Shown here: positions 10,501 through 20,911 of the stretch, in pieces | Layout of the letters: the number at the start of each line of letters is the position of its first letter | Numbering within the stretch: the stretch's first letter is position 1 | NCBI GenBank assembly: GCA_947172415.1 | Contig: OX359197.1 | Location: 1,364,001 to 1,428,000 of the forward strand | Reading direction: 5' to 3' | DNA from: Chondrosia reniformis | Taxonomy: Eukaryota; Porifera; Demospongiae; Chondrillida; Chondrillidae | Length of the DNA: 64,000 nt | Notes under the pieces: generated by a model | The model's input: the letters and a program-made list of their open reading frames with translations, nothing else | Database searches by the model: none | What the model was told of the DNA's origin: nothing | Translations under genes and position numbers: made by a program

Positions 10501-13500
10501 GTGTCTCCCTGCATGGCCCAGTGTCTCCCTGCATGGCCCAGTGTCTCCCTGCATGACCCAGTGTCTCCCTGCATGGCCCAGTGTCTCCCTGCATGACCCA
10601 GTGTCTCCCTGCATGACCCAGTGTCTCCCTGCATGGCCCAGTGTCTCCCTACATGACCCAGTGTCTCCCTGCATGACCCAGTGTCTCCCTGCATGGCCCA
10701 GTGTCTCCCTGCATGACCCAGTGTCTCCCTGCATGACCCAGTGTCAACCTGCATGGACCAGTGTCAACCTGCATGGCCCAGTGTCTCCCTGCATGACCCA
10801 GTGTCTCCCTGCATGGCCCAGTGTCTCCCTACATGACCCAGTGTCTCCCTGCATGACCCAGTGTCTCCCTGCATGACCCAGTGTCAACCTGCTTGGACCA
10901 GTGTCTCCCTGCATGACCCAGTGTCTCCCTGCATGGCCCAGTGTCAACCTGCATGGACCAGTGTCAACCTGCATGGCCCAGTGTCAACCTGCATGGACCA
11001 GTGTCTCCCTGCATGACCCAGTGTCTCCTTGCATGGCCCAGTGTCTCCCTGCATGGCCCAGTGTCTCCCTGCATGGCCCAGTGTCTCCCTGCATGACCCA
11101 GTGTCTCCTTGCATGGCCCACTAAAAACTTACTGTACTTCTTGAATTTTGCTGGTATGCAGTCTTCAGATTGAAGCCTGCATTAATATAATTAAGTTAGT
11201 CCACAATACAGCTTATGAGCTCATTAGAATAGAACATTAATCATTAAATGATAACCTAACCACAACTATTTCTGTCATCAAACAATTGCATTGATCCAAG
11301 GTAGTATATTACACTCACATGACCAACATAATACAGATACACTTTGAATTAAAAAATACATCAGATGTTCAAAATGGCCACTCACCTTTGATTTCCAAAT
11401 AGTCTCGTGTGAGAAGGAGGAGGTGAGGGAGGGGTCACCTCCAGAATGGGGTCCACAGGTGGGCCAGGAGCTGTACCACCAGCTGGGTCAATTGGCTCAG
11501 GCCTGACCTAACGTAGGTACAGTACAAGAGCCTTATGAGATTACGTAATTAACAATTTTCAATCATATTTGGTTAAAGGCCACTACAAAATCTGAACTAT
11601 GATTCATGTTTAATATTGAAAAGTGGTCAGTTAAAGTGAATGTGAATAGAAAGACCTTTGTGTTCAGCAACTTACTGTAGATACAGTTTTGCTAATCTTC
11701 TTGAGAGCTTCCATCCACTTGTCTACATTGTGCAATGGCAGTCTACTTGATTAGGTTGAGAGAGAAAATATATACAATTAACAGCAAAATACTAATGATA
11801 TTGAATTTAACCCTTCCTCAGTCAACATTTTTAATGGTGGATATTGCATCACGTCCTCCCATCCACAGAATATGTGCATGTTAAATACTTAAAAGGGTTA
11901 TCTTTGATCTCTTTTGAGTATCCAAATCAACGGGAAAGGATTACCAGGGTTGAAACATCAGACAAGAAAGTCAAAGCAAAAAGTGAAACAACTTTAGATG
12001 CACAAAAGAGATCAAAATATAAACCTTTGCAAAATAATTTCGATATACGTACTTAAATGAAACCCATATCAGATGCTATAAATATTAAATACTGCATGTT
12101 TGGGGTTATAGTAAGGGTTTCTTCCAGTCGTGTCACTTTATTGTTTTTATACCAGTTGGGAAAGATCTCCAGATCAAAATGTCCTGGAAATTCATATTTT
12201 GTAATCCAGTCTCTGCGATTATGCTTGAGTTCATAATTAGCACCCCTAGGCAGCAATGAGCCTTTACAGTATTATTACTACTGTATGTACATATATTAGT
12301 CATGCAAAGCCCTATGGATCCGTAGCTATCACTTGGTTAGAGAGACATGATTGTTGATGTGGGAGAGAGTATGCAGTACAGTAGTTATGGAAATACTACC
12401 TCTTCTCGGGATCTTGTAAAGTAGCTAGAAAAAGTCGCAGCTTGTTAATTTGCTCTGCCTTTTCAGCTAAACACATTGGACACAGAGATAAATAAAGTTA
12501 AATTGTACCACTTTCAAAGAAACATATTTATACTATTTCACCATTAAGAACCATTTTTCTTACATCACAAAATATAAATTACACGCACACAACTCTAGTG
12601 CATGCAGTCCAACATGAACGCTGCCTTACGATTAGCTTCACCAGCAGTTTTCATCAGGTTTTCAATCATTCTCTTAACAACAGGAATGTATTGTGTAAGT
12701 TCCTTCATCTATGAAATCAAATGCATTAGCTACTGAATTCAGACTATGTAGATGAATCAACAATGTGCATGATGGACATGAATGGATTATATAGATGCAG
12801 TTTCCGTAGTCAGGACAGCTGTTCACTCCTGAATACAGTTGCCTCCTCCTAGAAATTGACTTGTGTGGCAACTTATACATTGTCAATTAATACATTGTCA
12901 ACTAATACATTGTCAACTAGTGCATTGTCAACTAGTGCATGTCAACTAATACATTGTCAACTAATACATTGTCAACTAGTACATTGTCAACTAGTACATT
13001 GTCAACTAGTGCATTGTCAACTAGTGCATTGTCAACTAATACATTGTCAACTAATACAGTTCATTGTCAACTAGTGCATTGTCAACTAATACATTGTCAA
13101 CTAATACATTGTAAACTAATACATTGTCAACTAATACATTGTCAACTAGTACATTGTCAACTAGTGCATTGTCAACTAATACATTGTCAACTAGTGCATT
13201 GTCAATTAATACATTGTCAACTAGTGCATTGTCAACTAATACATTGTCAACTAATACATTGTCAACTAATACATTGTCAACTAATACATTGTCAACTACA
13301 CTACTGACACTAAACCACTGAACATAGCTTTGCTAACTTTTTGATCATACTCATCTTGTGTGGAAACAGAGGGAGGAGGCTTTGGTGACTGCATAGAGAC
13401 ATTCTATACAAAAATAGGTTCACAATAAACAAGTGTCACATATCAATATACATATATAATGTCTGTTGTATGGGGTGATAATCAGAACTGTTTCTGTGTG

Positions 13501-16500
13501 TATATGTATATATAGGACTGTTGTCAATGTTTATTGTATATAGTGCTGCATTGGGCAAATTTAGCCCTAGTGTGCAACTACACATGATGCACTTAAATCA
13601 ATAATAATAATATAATCATATCATTGGAAATCTTGGTGGGGAATACGTATATTTTGGCAGATTGGCGGTTTTGAGAGCAACCTGCCAATAGTTCAACTGC
13701 TAAAACTGTTTACATTATGATGTCATCATTATTTGTAAATACTTAAAATGGTCTAGATATTTAGAATTGTCCTGTCGCAGTATCTTTGTAGTGGATCTTG
13801 CCCAAACAAATTTGTTGATGATTTTTCTGTTATATCACAATTTGTTACATTATTTTAAAGAATTTTAACACCTTTCACTATTAACGAACGTGCAGTGGGG
13901 CATTTTAGCAATAAAATCAAAGATGACTGGGGTACTTTCTGATAGAGGGGAGATATACTATAAACACAATATCAGATCTAAGACAGTTTTATCATAAATA
14001 CAATTTGCACATTTATTGTTTAAGTAATTTCTTCAAGCCATACATTCTAAACTACTTACCGGAGAAGGCCCAGGCACTGAAGGAGGTCCTGTGCTGGCTG
14101 TCCCAGAGGAATGTGAGAAAGATACTGACGGGCTAGGCATTGGTATATTAGGACCCGGTGCAGGGGCCCTCTGTCTAATGGGTATTGCTCCCCTGGGCCC
14201 ACCTGGTATGGCAGCATTAGGCGGGATGTGGCTAGGGATCTGGCTAGGGATCTGTTGCAAGAGTAATTGAAGGGTAAGGAAGTAAATAAATATGGACACT
14301 GTAAATGTATTTCTATTTAACAAGTACATACATAGTACTCACTGTTAGTAAAATCTGTGAGTTAATTTATGCAAACTACCTGTTTAAGTATAAAAATGTG
14401 AACACCATTTTCCTGCATACTAAATCTATTCTAAAGTAATAGCCTATAGGGAACTTAACCTAAGTGAGAACTTTGGATGAGGATATGGGAGTCTTCTCTT
14501 TTTTTCTTTCGCTCTACTTGGTCACATTTTACAATCATATATCGCAGTGCCGGGCAAGTTAGATCTTTAGTTTCACAAATAAAATTCACTCACTCCCTCT
14601 CCATTAGTCCACAACTATTACGCAGAAGACCAAGTGGGTTTACAGTATAATAATGATACCTATTTCCTAATGTGGATTATGTCATTGTAAGCTAAAAATA
14701 GATCACCATTCCTCCTCCTCTATGCTGGGGTCTCTGCATAAACATTGGATTTTGTCCAGGTGCGGCGGTTGGGTAGAACTGTTGTCCAGGGGGGTGGTGC
14801 GGTTGAGGGTGTTGCTGTGGGTGTGGTTGTGGGTGGGGTTGTGGGTGTGGCTGAGGGTGTGACATTTGGGGTTGGAGTTGCTGCTGATGCATAGGACCAC
14901 CCATTTGTGGGTATCCTGACCCTCTACCCATTTGCATATGAGGATTCATATCTATGGAAAGAGCATTTATGGACCCATAGCAGAACAGTCTACCTGCCCT
15001 TGGAAAGATGTTACATGCAACCAACAAGTCTGAACAAAATGAGATGGCAAGTTTTATAAAATATCATGTTGGTTAAAGGACATCTTCTGATCTGATGGGA
15101 TATACGAGAGAATGTCAACAATATCTCGTTCGTATACCAAATGAATAATAATACGATGAAAGGTCTACGTAATAGGACACATTTAGCTTCTAGATGCTGA
15201 AACTATATTGTAGTTTTCACTCTTTGCACATGACAGAACATTTACTTACTTCCTCCCATACCACCTTGTTGAATGTGGGCAGCAGGGCCACCTCGCATAC
15301 CTCCCTGCACCTGCTCTGAAATGAGGACAAAATATCTGCTAATGAGCTAAAAATGTGAGTACCTTTGATATAATTAAACATATTATAGTCATGCAAATGT
15401 ACATAATACAGTATACAGTGGAACATGATATACGTACGTACCTTAAGGCTAACAGTTTTAACTGTACTAGTTTGATTGTGCTGGTATTTGTGGGTACTAG
15501 ACAGAGGAGACACAGAAAGTTTGGACAGAGAAGACACAGAAAGCTCGGACAGAGAAGACACAGAAAGCTCGGACAGAGAAGACACAGAAAGCTCGGACAG
15601 AGAAGGCAAGGAAGGAAAAGACACAGATGAGGAAGTATTGGAGATAAATGTTTCAAGTGGGGATTAGTGGCACTTCAAAATATGTGAACTTTAGCATTCA
15701 TTTTTATTTGTGGGGACAATTTCTAATGATTATGGCATTCCTCGCTAAATTCAATAGAATTAGTAATTGTTAAAATTAGTAGCCTTAAGATAACTGACAA
15801 TTTAGAATAAATGGATTTTACGGTTTCAAAAAGGCCAGCATTGTTCTGAACCATTTGAACAAAAAGGCAGCCATTTAATGCAGCCAGATAAATTAGATTC
15901 CATAACCAACTTTATTAGATAGGTTTGTAGTTATCCCTACATTTTTCTCAGCTGGGCAAGCCTTTATATCTGTGAGCTGCTACATTACAAGTGACAATAG
16001 AGATTATCAACATTCATTTAGGGGTCTATCTTCAATTAAATTGTCGGCCATTTTTCACAACTACTGTATAGCTAGCCTTATAAAATAGACATTGCATGTT
16101 CCACTGTATACCAAAACAATTAATTTAAAGTACCTCTTTGGCGATTCAATGACATCAGGATTTTCCCCACATATGCGTTATATTCATCCTATTCAGGTAA
16201 AAACATAGCATATTCATTTTCAGAATTAAAGGAAAGGAAGCTAAAAATAAGGACTGTATGACGTACAAAGTGATGGGGGAATCCTATTCATAATATCATG
16301 TAGTAAAGAGGGATAAACTAAAAAAGTAATTGCAGGGAATTGACCCCAGGACACCACCAGAGCTCTGCCACTGAGCTACAATACACCACCAGAGCTCTGC
16401 CACTGAGCTACAATACACCACCAGAGCTCTGCCACTGAGCTACAATACACCACCAGAGCTCTGCCACTGAGCTACAATACACCACCTGAGCTCTGCCACT

Positions 16501-17225
16501 GAGCTACAATACACCACCTGAGCTCTGCCACTGAGCTACAATACACCACCAGAGCTCTGCCACTGAGCTACAATACACCACCAGAGCTCTGCCACTGAGC
16601 TACAATACACCACCAGAGCTCTGCCACTGAGCTACAATACACCACCAGAGCTCTGCCACTGAGCTACAACTGTCACAGAATTGCTGTATACCCTCTTATA
16701 CTTATAAGTAATTAGTCACCATTCAAACTAACTAGTGGTGATTTCATTTATCAGAAAAAATTGATGATCAGACCCTGTATCAATCAACGCAGACTTTCTC
16801 ACACTGGTTTACTCACTTTGCTTCTGGCCTTTGCATATATCATGTCTTCTAGTTTGCTTCCATTGTTCATGTTTGGGTTGGACATGGGACTAGCCTGGAT
16901 TGCGTCATCACTAGAGGAGGGACCATTGGGAAAGAGTAAAATAGTCTTCCAATCAAATGTAGCTACGTCCAAGGATTAGTCGTTTTATTTTTCCTGATTT
17001 ATCGGTACCTTCAGAAACACTAGTACATAAATCTAGCCATAGCTTATATGTATATTAACGAACATAAACGTTTTACTAAAGTCTACTCATATATCTTACA
17101 TTATAATACTGATAATTAATATTATTGAATAAGTAAATTTCGTAAGAATACGTAAAATTCTAAAATTTCTCTTACATTCGAGCAACTATCATTCTTCTTC
17201 GCTGTGGGTCCCTCCAGTCATCCAT
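7538..17225 (-). CDS. MED15: Mediator complex subunit 15, 15 exons, 499 aa
   Basis: The minus-strand exons are 17225-17176, 16910-16817, 16188-16134, 15315-15250, 14951-14707, 14251-14060, 13403-13338, 12708-12630, 12466-12400, 11745-11676, 11507-11386, 11176-11133, 9890-9765, 9179-9087 and 7668-7538. Every junction is GT-AG and phase-compatible; the total is 1500 nt. Residues 1-66 form the KIX domain (MDDWRDPQRRRMIVARIDDA, then DMIYAKARSKDEYNAYVGKI), which binds activators. Residues 67-234 are low-complexity G/M, H/P/Q and Pro-rich sequence, without the long poly-Q of vertebrates. Residues 251-330 match the conserved helical region (KELTQYIPVVKRMI, LQDPEK, NVDKWMEALKKI). Residues 384-499 match the C-terminal Mediator-binding domain (VPSIKVTLSNSYPQSSPEV, FLKAVQQHLKEWL, VLDAWV). 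Its role is as a Mediator tail subunit linking activators to RNA polymerase II. It is shorter than human MED15 (about 788 aa). Confidence 0.93.
7672..8455. repeat. Minisatellite, 31-bp unit (27-bp variant), about 26 copies, MED15 intron 14
   Basis: The unit contains AACTGTAAACAAGTACAGCT followed by ACGTAGAAGCT. A shorter variant lacks one ACGT. Variant units recur in a patterned order, as expected from block duplication. On the MED15 strand the array runs directly into the 3' splice site of the last exon (acceptor at 7669-7670). Confidence 0.97.
8526..8694. mobile_element. Small hairpin MITE-like element M2, MED15 intron 14
   Basis: The ends are complementary: GAGATGGCCCATCTTGGTCTTT at the left pairs imperfectly with AAAGACCAAAGATGAACCATCTC at the right. 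The core has GGTCAAAATGTCTAGC and CAAGAAACC, shared with M1 at 1526-1643. It is non-coding. Confidence 0.65.
8796..9027 (+). mobile_element. Dispersed repeat family R, copy 1
   Basis: This 230-bp sequence includes AAACGGCTGTCTGATCCAGT and GTTCCCCTATAGGCTC and ends GGTATCTTAGATTTTTCAT. Further copies are at 56699-56941 (-), 59950-60091 (+, partial) and 60421-60650 (-), with a degenerate one at 14404-14510 (-). It has no coding capacity. The class is unknown; a short non-autonomous element is likely. Confidence 0.8.
9669..9724. repeat. Short perfect-looking hairpin, MED15 intron 13
   Basis: GTGACTTACGAGAT...AGAAACC is followed after about 10 bases by GGTTTCT...ATCTCGTAATCAC, giving a stem of about 20 bp. 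It could be a MITE remnant or a structured intronic segment. Confidence 0.5.
10024..11122. repeat. Minisatellite, 20-bp unit, about 55 copies, MED15 intron 12
   Basis: The unit is GTGTCTCCCTGCATGACCCA, with GACC/GGCC and CTCC/CAACC variants. The unit lacks stop codons in most frames, so ORFs of up to 181 codons appear on both strands; these are artefacts. The array ends about 11 bp from the 5' splice site of MED15 exon 12 (exon boundary 11133). Confidence 0.98.
11892..12028. mobile_element. Small hairpin MITE-like element M3, MED15 intron 9
   Basis: The left end AAAGGGTTATCTTTGATCTC is complementary, with a few mismatches, to the right end GAGATCAAAATATAAACCTTT. The layout matches M1 and M2: inverted ends, an internal Lys/Arg-like A-rich core and a length near 140 bp. 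The apparent 70-codon ORF inside it is not supported. Confidence 0.6.
12878..13302. repeat. Minisatellite, 15-bp unit, about 28 copies, MED15 intron 7
   Basis: The unit is CATTGTCAACTAATA, alternating with CATTGTCAACTAGTG/A. It begins within 40 bp of the 5' splice site of MED15 exon 7 (exon boundary 13338). The 15-bp length keeps one frame open and produces spurious TLST-rich ORFs. Confidence 0.97.
14404..14510 (-). mobile_element. Dispersed repeat family R, degenerate fragment, MED15 intron 5
   Basis: ACCATTTTCCTGCATACTAA and AGCCTATAGGGAACTTAACC, followed by GATGAGGATATGGGAGTCTT, match one half of the family R repeat in reverse orientation with several changes. Confidence 0.55.
15499..15613. 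repeat. Minisatellite, 24-bp unit, about 4.7 copies, MED15 intron 3
   Basis: The unit is GACAGAGAAGACACAGAAAG followed by CTCG. The first copy differs slightly and the last is truncated. ORFs on both strands here are repeat artefacts. Confidence 0.95.
16331..16669 (-). repeat. tRNA-like A-box segment tandemly amplified, 32-bp unit x10, MED15 intron 2
   Basis: Read on the minus strand, each unit contains TAGCTCAGTGGCAGAGC, a textbook tRNA D-arm/A-box, followed by TCTGGTGGTG. There are ten copies at exact 32-bp spacing. They are followed by CCTGGGGTCAATTCCC, which resembles the T-arm/B-box (GGTTCNANTCC). There is no anticodon arm, so this is not a functional tRNA. It looks like a tRNA-derived (SINE-type) head whose A-box part expanded in tandem. 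It is on the same strand as MED15. Confidence 0.8.
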
Positions 17226-17298
17226 TTTTAGATTGATATATTGGAGGGACTTTTCTGAGGCCGATCATAAAGGGGATTTCCCTTAACGGCTTGAGGGA
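17226..17298. promoter_or_regulatory. Compact bidirectional promoter MED15/LYRM9 with kB-like site
   Basis: Only 73 bp separate the two divergent start codons. The spacer holds GGGGATTTCCC at 17272-17282, a perfect match to the NF-kB consensus GGGRNWYYCC. No TATA box is evident on the LYRM9 side. Both 5' UTRs must be very short or begin inside the opposite gene. Confidence 0.6.
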
Positions 17299-17639
17299 AT
17301 GGCAACTCGACGAGCTGTCATGTCGTTTTATCGCCACATGCTTCGGGAAGTTGAAATATTACCTGCAAATGCTCAAATGTACTATAAATACTTTGTTAGA
17401 CAGGTGAGCCGAGTCCTTAGAATCCAGAAACATCTAAATCGGGGACAAAATAGATGATAGTCTATTTCCCAATGTCTTGCACCTGTATTATATACACGGC
17501 TTAATATCACATTCATTTTAAATACTACGTCGATGTATAGAATTTTAATAGTCACTCGGATGAAACTGATCCAGAACGAATCAAACAGATTATGCAACGA
17601 GCAAAAGAAGATTTGAAATGGGTGTTGAAAAAGGTATAA
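17299..17639 (+). CDS. LYRM9: LYR motif-containing protein 9-like, 2 exons, 67 aa
   Basis: Exon 1 is 17299-17403 and exon 2 is 17541-17639; the intron is phase 0 with a GTGAGC donor and GTATAG acceptor. The protein begins MATRRAVMSFYRHMLREVEI. It carries the LYR-type SFYRHMLR helix, the YYKYFVRQNF segment and HSDETDPERIKQIMQRAKED, matching human LYRM9 ([20 protein letters not shown]). LYR proteins are small helical mitochondrial proteins that bind acyl-ACP and assist Fe-S or respiratory-chain assembly; the LYRM9 role itself is poorly defined. Here the LYR tripeptide reads FYR. Human LYRM9 is 78 aa. The end AAG GTA TAA could alternatively be a splice donor (AAG|GTATAA) leading to a longer C-terminus. 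Confidence 0.88.
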
Positions 17640-18224
17640 ACTTCATGACATGAAATATACATATATATATGTAAGAACAGCAAATCTCATGCATCCTGTA
17701 CATTATGGAAGAAATGCCATGAAGTGTCTCACATGACATGAAATCTTAAATTTAAGATTTTATTTCTCAGGGAATTATATTCTAAATTTCACTCTTGTAT
17801 GCGCTGTACCTGCCCTTTTATATGCATTTGATGACACCCTTTACTCCATTAATAATTCTATGGGGTATTTGATAAGGACTAAATGATGTGCATGCTGTTT
17901 TCAGTTATATTGTCTTTTGTCTATATATAGTATGAAAAATCATCCGCATGACATTATAGAGTTGTTGCAAGATGGCTGAATGGTTGTTATGTGGTCTTCA
18001 GATACTCTTAGGCAGTGACTGCCTTCAATTCTCTGTAGTAGCATTCTTAGACCATTGTCTCTCATTTACTATGTATATAGAGTAAAGTTAATCCAACTTT
18101 TATATACTTTTATTGTTTATTTATATATTGCAGTGGTCACTGTATTCATACCATCATTTCTATATACATGGTCTATATACTGCGTCATGTCTAATTTCTG
18201 TTTGCACCTATATACGTATATAGT
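17640..18224. other. Spacer between LYRM9 and the satellite domain
   Basis: AT-rich sequence with TATATA runs and no supported ORF. Satellite-like words begin to appear near 18225. Confidence 0.5.
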
Positions 18225-19220
18225 ATTAAAATTTCAAAATCTTATTGGATATGCTACGTATATATGTAGATGTCTGTGAATTTTGACACGAAATGTCAGC
18301 TACATATCAAATACAATAACATCTAAAGGTAGAATGATATATATGTACTTAGTATATTAATCTATGCATTATATGTATATATTAAATGTTAGTACACATA
18401 TATAAGTTAACATGAAAATTTGCAAAACACTTTGGATATGGTTAATGGATGTCGGTGAATGCTGTGACCAAGTTTCAGCTTGATATCAGTTCATTTGAAT
18501 GGGTTGCAGCATTAAATGTATATTAGATTCTGGTATACAAAGTTAATGTATGGTGAGATATATATAGGGCAAATATAAGTGAACATCAAAATTTGCAAAA
18601 CTCCTTGGATATTGTTTATGGATGTCTGTGAATGCTGTGACCAAGTTTCAGCTTGATATCTGTCCATTTGAATGAGTTGCAGCATTAAATGTATATTAGA
18701 TTCTGGTATACAAAGTTAATGTATGGTGAGATATATATATAGGGCAAATATAAGTGAACATCAAAATTTGCAAAACTCCTTGGATATGGTTTATGGATGT
18801 CTGTGAATGCTGTGACCAAGTTTCAGCTTGATATCTGTCCATTTGAATGAGTTGCAGCATTAAATGTACATTAAATTCTGGTATACAAAAGTTAATATAT
18901 AGTGAGATATATATATAGGGCAAATATAAGTGAACATCAAAATTTGCAAAACTCCTTGGATATGGTTTATGGATGTCTGTGAATGCTGTGACCAAGTTTC
19001 AGCTTGATATCTGTCCATTTGAATGAATTGCAGCTTTAAGTGTACATTAAATTCTGGTATACAAAAGTTAATATATAGTGAGATACGTATGGTAAGAGAT
19101 AGGGCAAATTTGAGTAGATATCAAAATTTGCAAAACTTATTGGATGCCTTTCATACATCTCTGTGAACACTGACATAGAGTTTCAGATTCATATCTCTTC
19201 ATTTGGAAGAGTTACAGCAC
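18225..19220 (+). repeat. Diverged satellite monomers, forward, left flank
   Basis: Five or so units of about 170-180 bp share CAAAATTTGCAAAACTCCTT, ATGTCTGTGAATGCTG and the GGTATACAAAGTTAATGTAT ending with the main array, but with more substitutions. This is the older edge of the domain. Confidence 0.9.
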
Positions 19221-19848
19221 TATAATGTACATTAAATTTCTACCATACGACCTTTAATGGTGTAGCATTTATATCGTATTATGGAAATTATCAGCATACC
19301 AAGTTAAAATGATTTGACATGAATGCTCTGTGCATGTCACGCACAGTTGTGCATGTCATGCACAGTTGTGCACCGAATGATAAGTATTCCAAGATGAAGG
19401 ATAATTTAATTGGTGCCCCCCGCAACTGGTAAAATTAATTGGTGACAGTACCAATCCTCTCATCTTCCTTTCCATTCTTTATCTTCTCACCATTTTCCAT
19501 TTCGCTCACTGCCATTGAAGATCATCTGGCAACGAATCTAATATAATTCCTGATCAAGCCAGACTATAAACTCACAACTGTAATATTTAATAGACATATA
19601 TAATGACTCATGGGCCTTGTTTGGCCTTGTGCTCTTTTTTATGCATGTGTCATTTTAATAAATGATAAATGGTAAATAAATAAATAAATATATTAAAGAA
19701 GAAATGGGGGGATATATCCATTAGGTTAATGTGGGTGAGCAAATTCTGGTAGATATCAAAATTTGTAAAACACATTGAAAACCTTTCTTACATGTCTGTG
19801 AATACTAACATAAACAGAGTTACAGCACTAAATGTACATTAAATTACT
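19221..19848. repeat. Element E 3' fragment interrupted by an A-rich-tailed insertion
   Basis: 19225-19325 repeats the 3' end of element E (CATACGACCTTTAATGGTGT). Between about 19330 and 19695 lies unrelated sequence. It starts with short palindromic GTGCATGTCACGCACAGTTG copies and ends AATAAATGATAAATGG plus (AAAT)n, like the tail of a truncated non-LTR retroelement. No reverse transcriptase coding is visible. Confidence 0.5.
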
Positions 19849-20911
19849 GATATACGACCTTTTTATATCGTGCGATACCTTCACACAAAATATCGGAACA
19901 GTTGAGGTAAAAGGATTTATAAGCATGCCTGGGCCCAATTAGAAACACTCAAACACAGACCAAAACACAGCTATCAGAAGGTATCTATATAAAAGTATCC
20001 AGCCATCATCCTTTTACAGCACTTGGGATTGAATGTGGCTGGTTATAGTGTTAAACGTTGATATCAGAACACCTCTCGCTAAAATCGTTTCTAAATGGGA
20101 CCAGAAAAGCTGCTCTCCTCGGCCTATGAAGTGGCACACAGGAATTTATCCATTTTCCTCAGTTTGGAGATGGCCCACAAATACTGAGTATAAGTGTAAA
20201 ATTGCTTGAAACGATGCGTTGATCTGTAATTACCTTGATATAATTTGACTATATTTGGTCGCAAATACCCTATTCTTAAGTATGGAATAGCGCCAACCAC
20301 AACCGCTTTCTTTCGAAATTTTGTTGTTTAAATAGAAGGGCAAAACCTTATAAAGTAGGCCTACCTGGACACATCTCTATGGTGGTAGCAGTTCCCATAG
20401 AGGTTGGTAGCGCTTAGACTCTGAAGCTGTCTCCTAATCGGTTGGTGCCATAGAGACATGCTCACCAATAATCCGGATTTCGGGGGGGTTCCACGTAATG
20501 TGGGATTGGCATTTGATATCTTAGGATTCATATGAGTCGGCCATATCGAGAAGAACTGGTTCTTCTCACGCAAGTGACATCCAAAGTTCAACTCGGTAGT
20601 AATTTGCTTCGGCAGATTCGACAAGCTGAACGTTACCACCGATCCCGGCCTCTGAGCATCGTGGATGGTAGCGTTCGGTATGGTCCAACTTTTTTTCTTT
20701 GGAGTTTCGTTGGCTGTCGATTGGTGAATTTCACTTTAACGACATTAATATAATATATATGGATAGATACTACTTCAACAACAATCAAGTACTACACAGT
20801 GAATATCCATGTGCATAAAAATCTGTGAAATCGTTCTCCTTTTTCAGATATATATACAAATACACTGTAAATACGCTTACTCTAGGTCGGCCATTTATAG
20901 TATTACGCAAT
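19849..20911 (-). repeat. Element E copy 1 (reverse)
   Basis: The 5' end, read on the minus strand, is ATTGCGTAATACTATAAATGGCCGACC. The CpG-rich core (20370-20700) contains ACCACCATAGAGATGTGTCC and GGAACCCCCCCGAAATCCGG as in all copies. It has the E1/E2-type 3' half. It forms the left arm of the palindrome with E2. Confidence 0.9.

Noticed and set aside
10189-11173. Long ORFs (up to 181 codons) on both strands with MQGDTGSCRETLGHA-like repeats
   Set aside because: They are the 20-bp minisatellite read in stop-free frames and lie wholly or mostly inside MED15 intron 12. No start, splice or composition signal supports them.
16331-16669. Functional tRNA gene on the minus strand
   Set aside because: There is no anticodon arm or acceptor stem. 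Only A-box-like and one B-box-like sequences are present.
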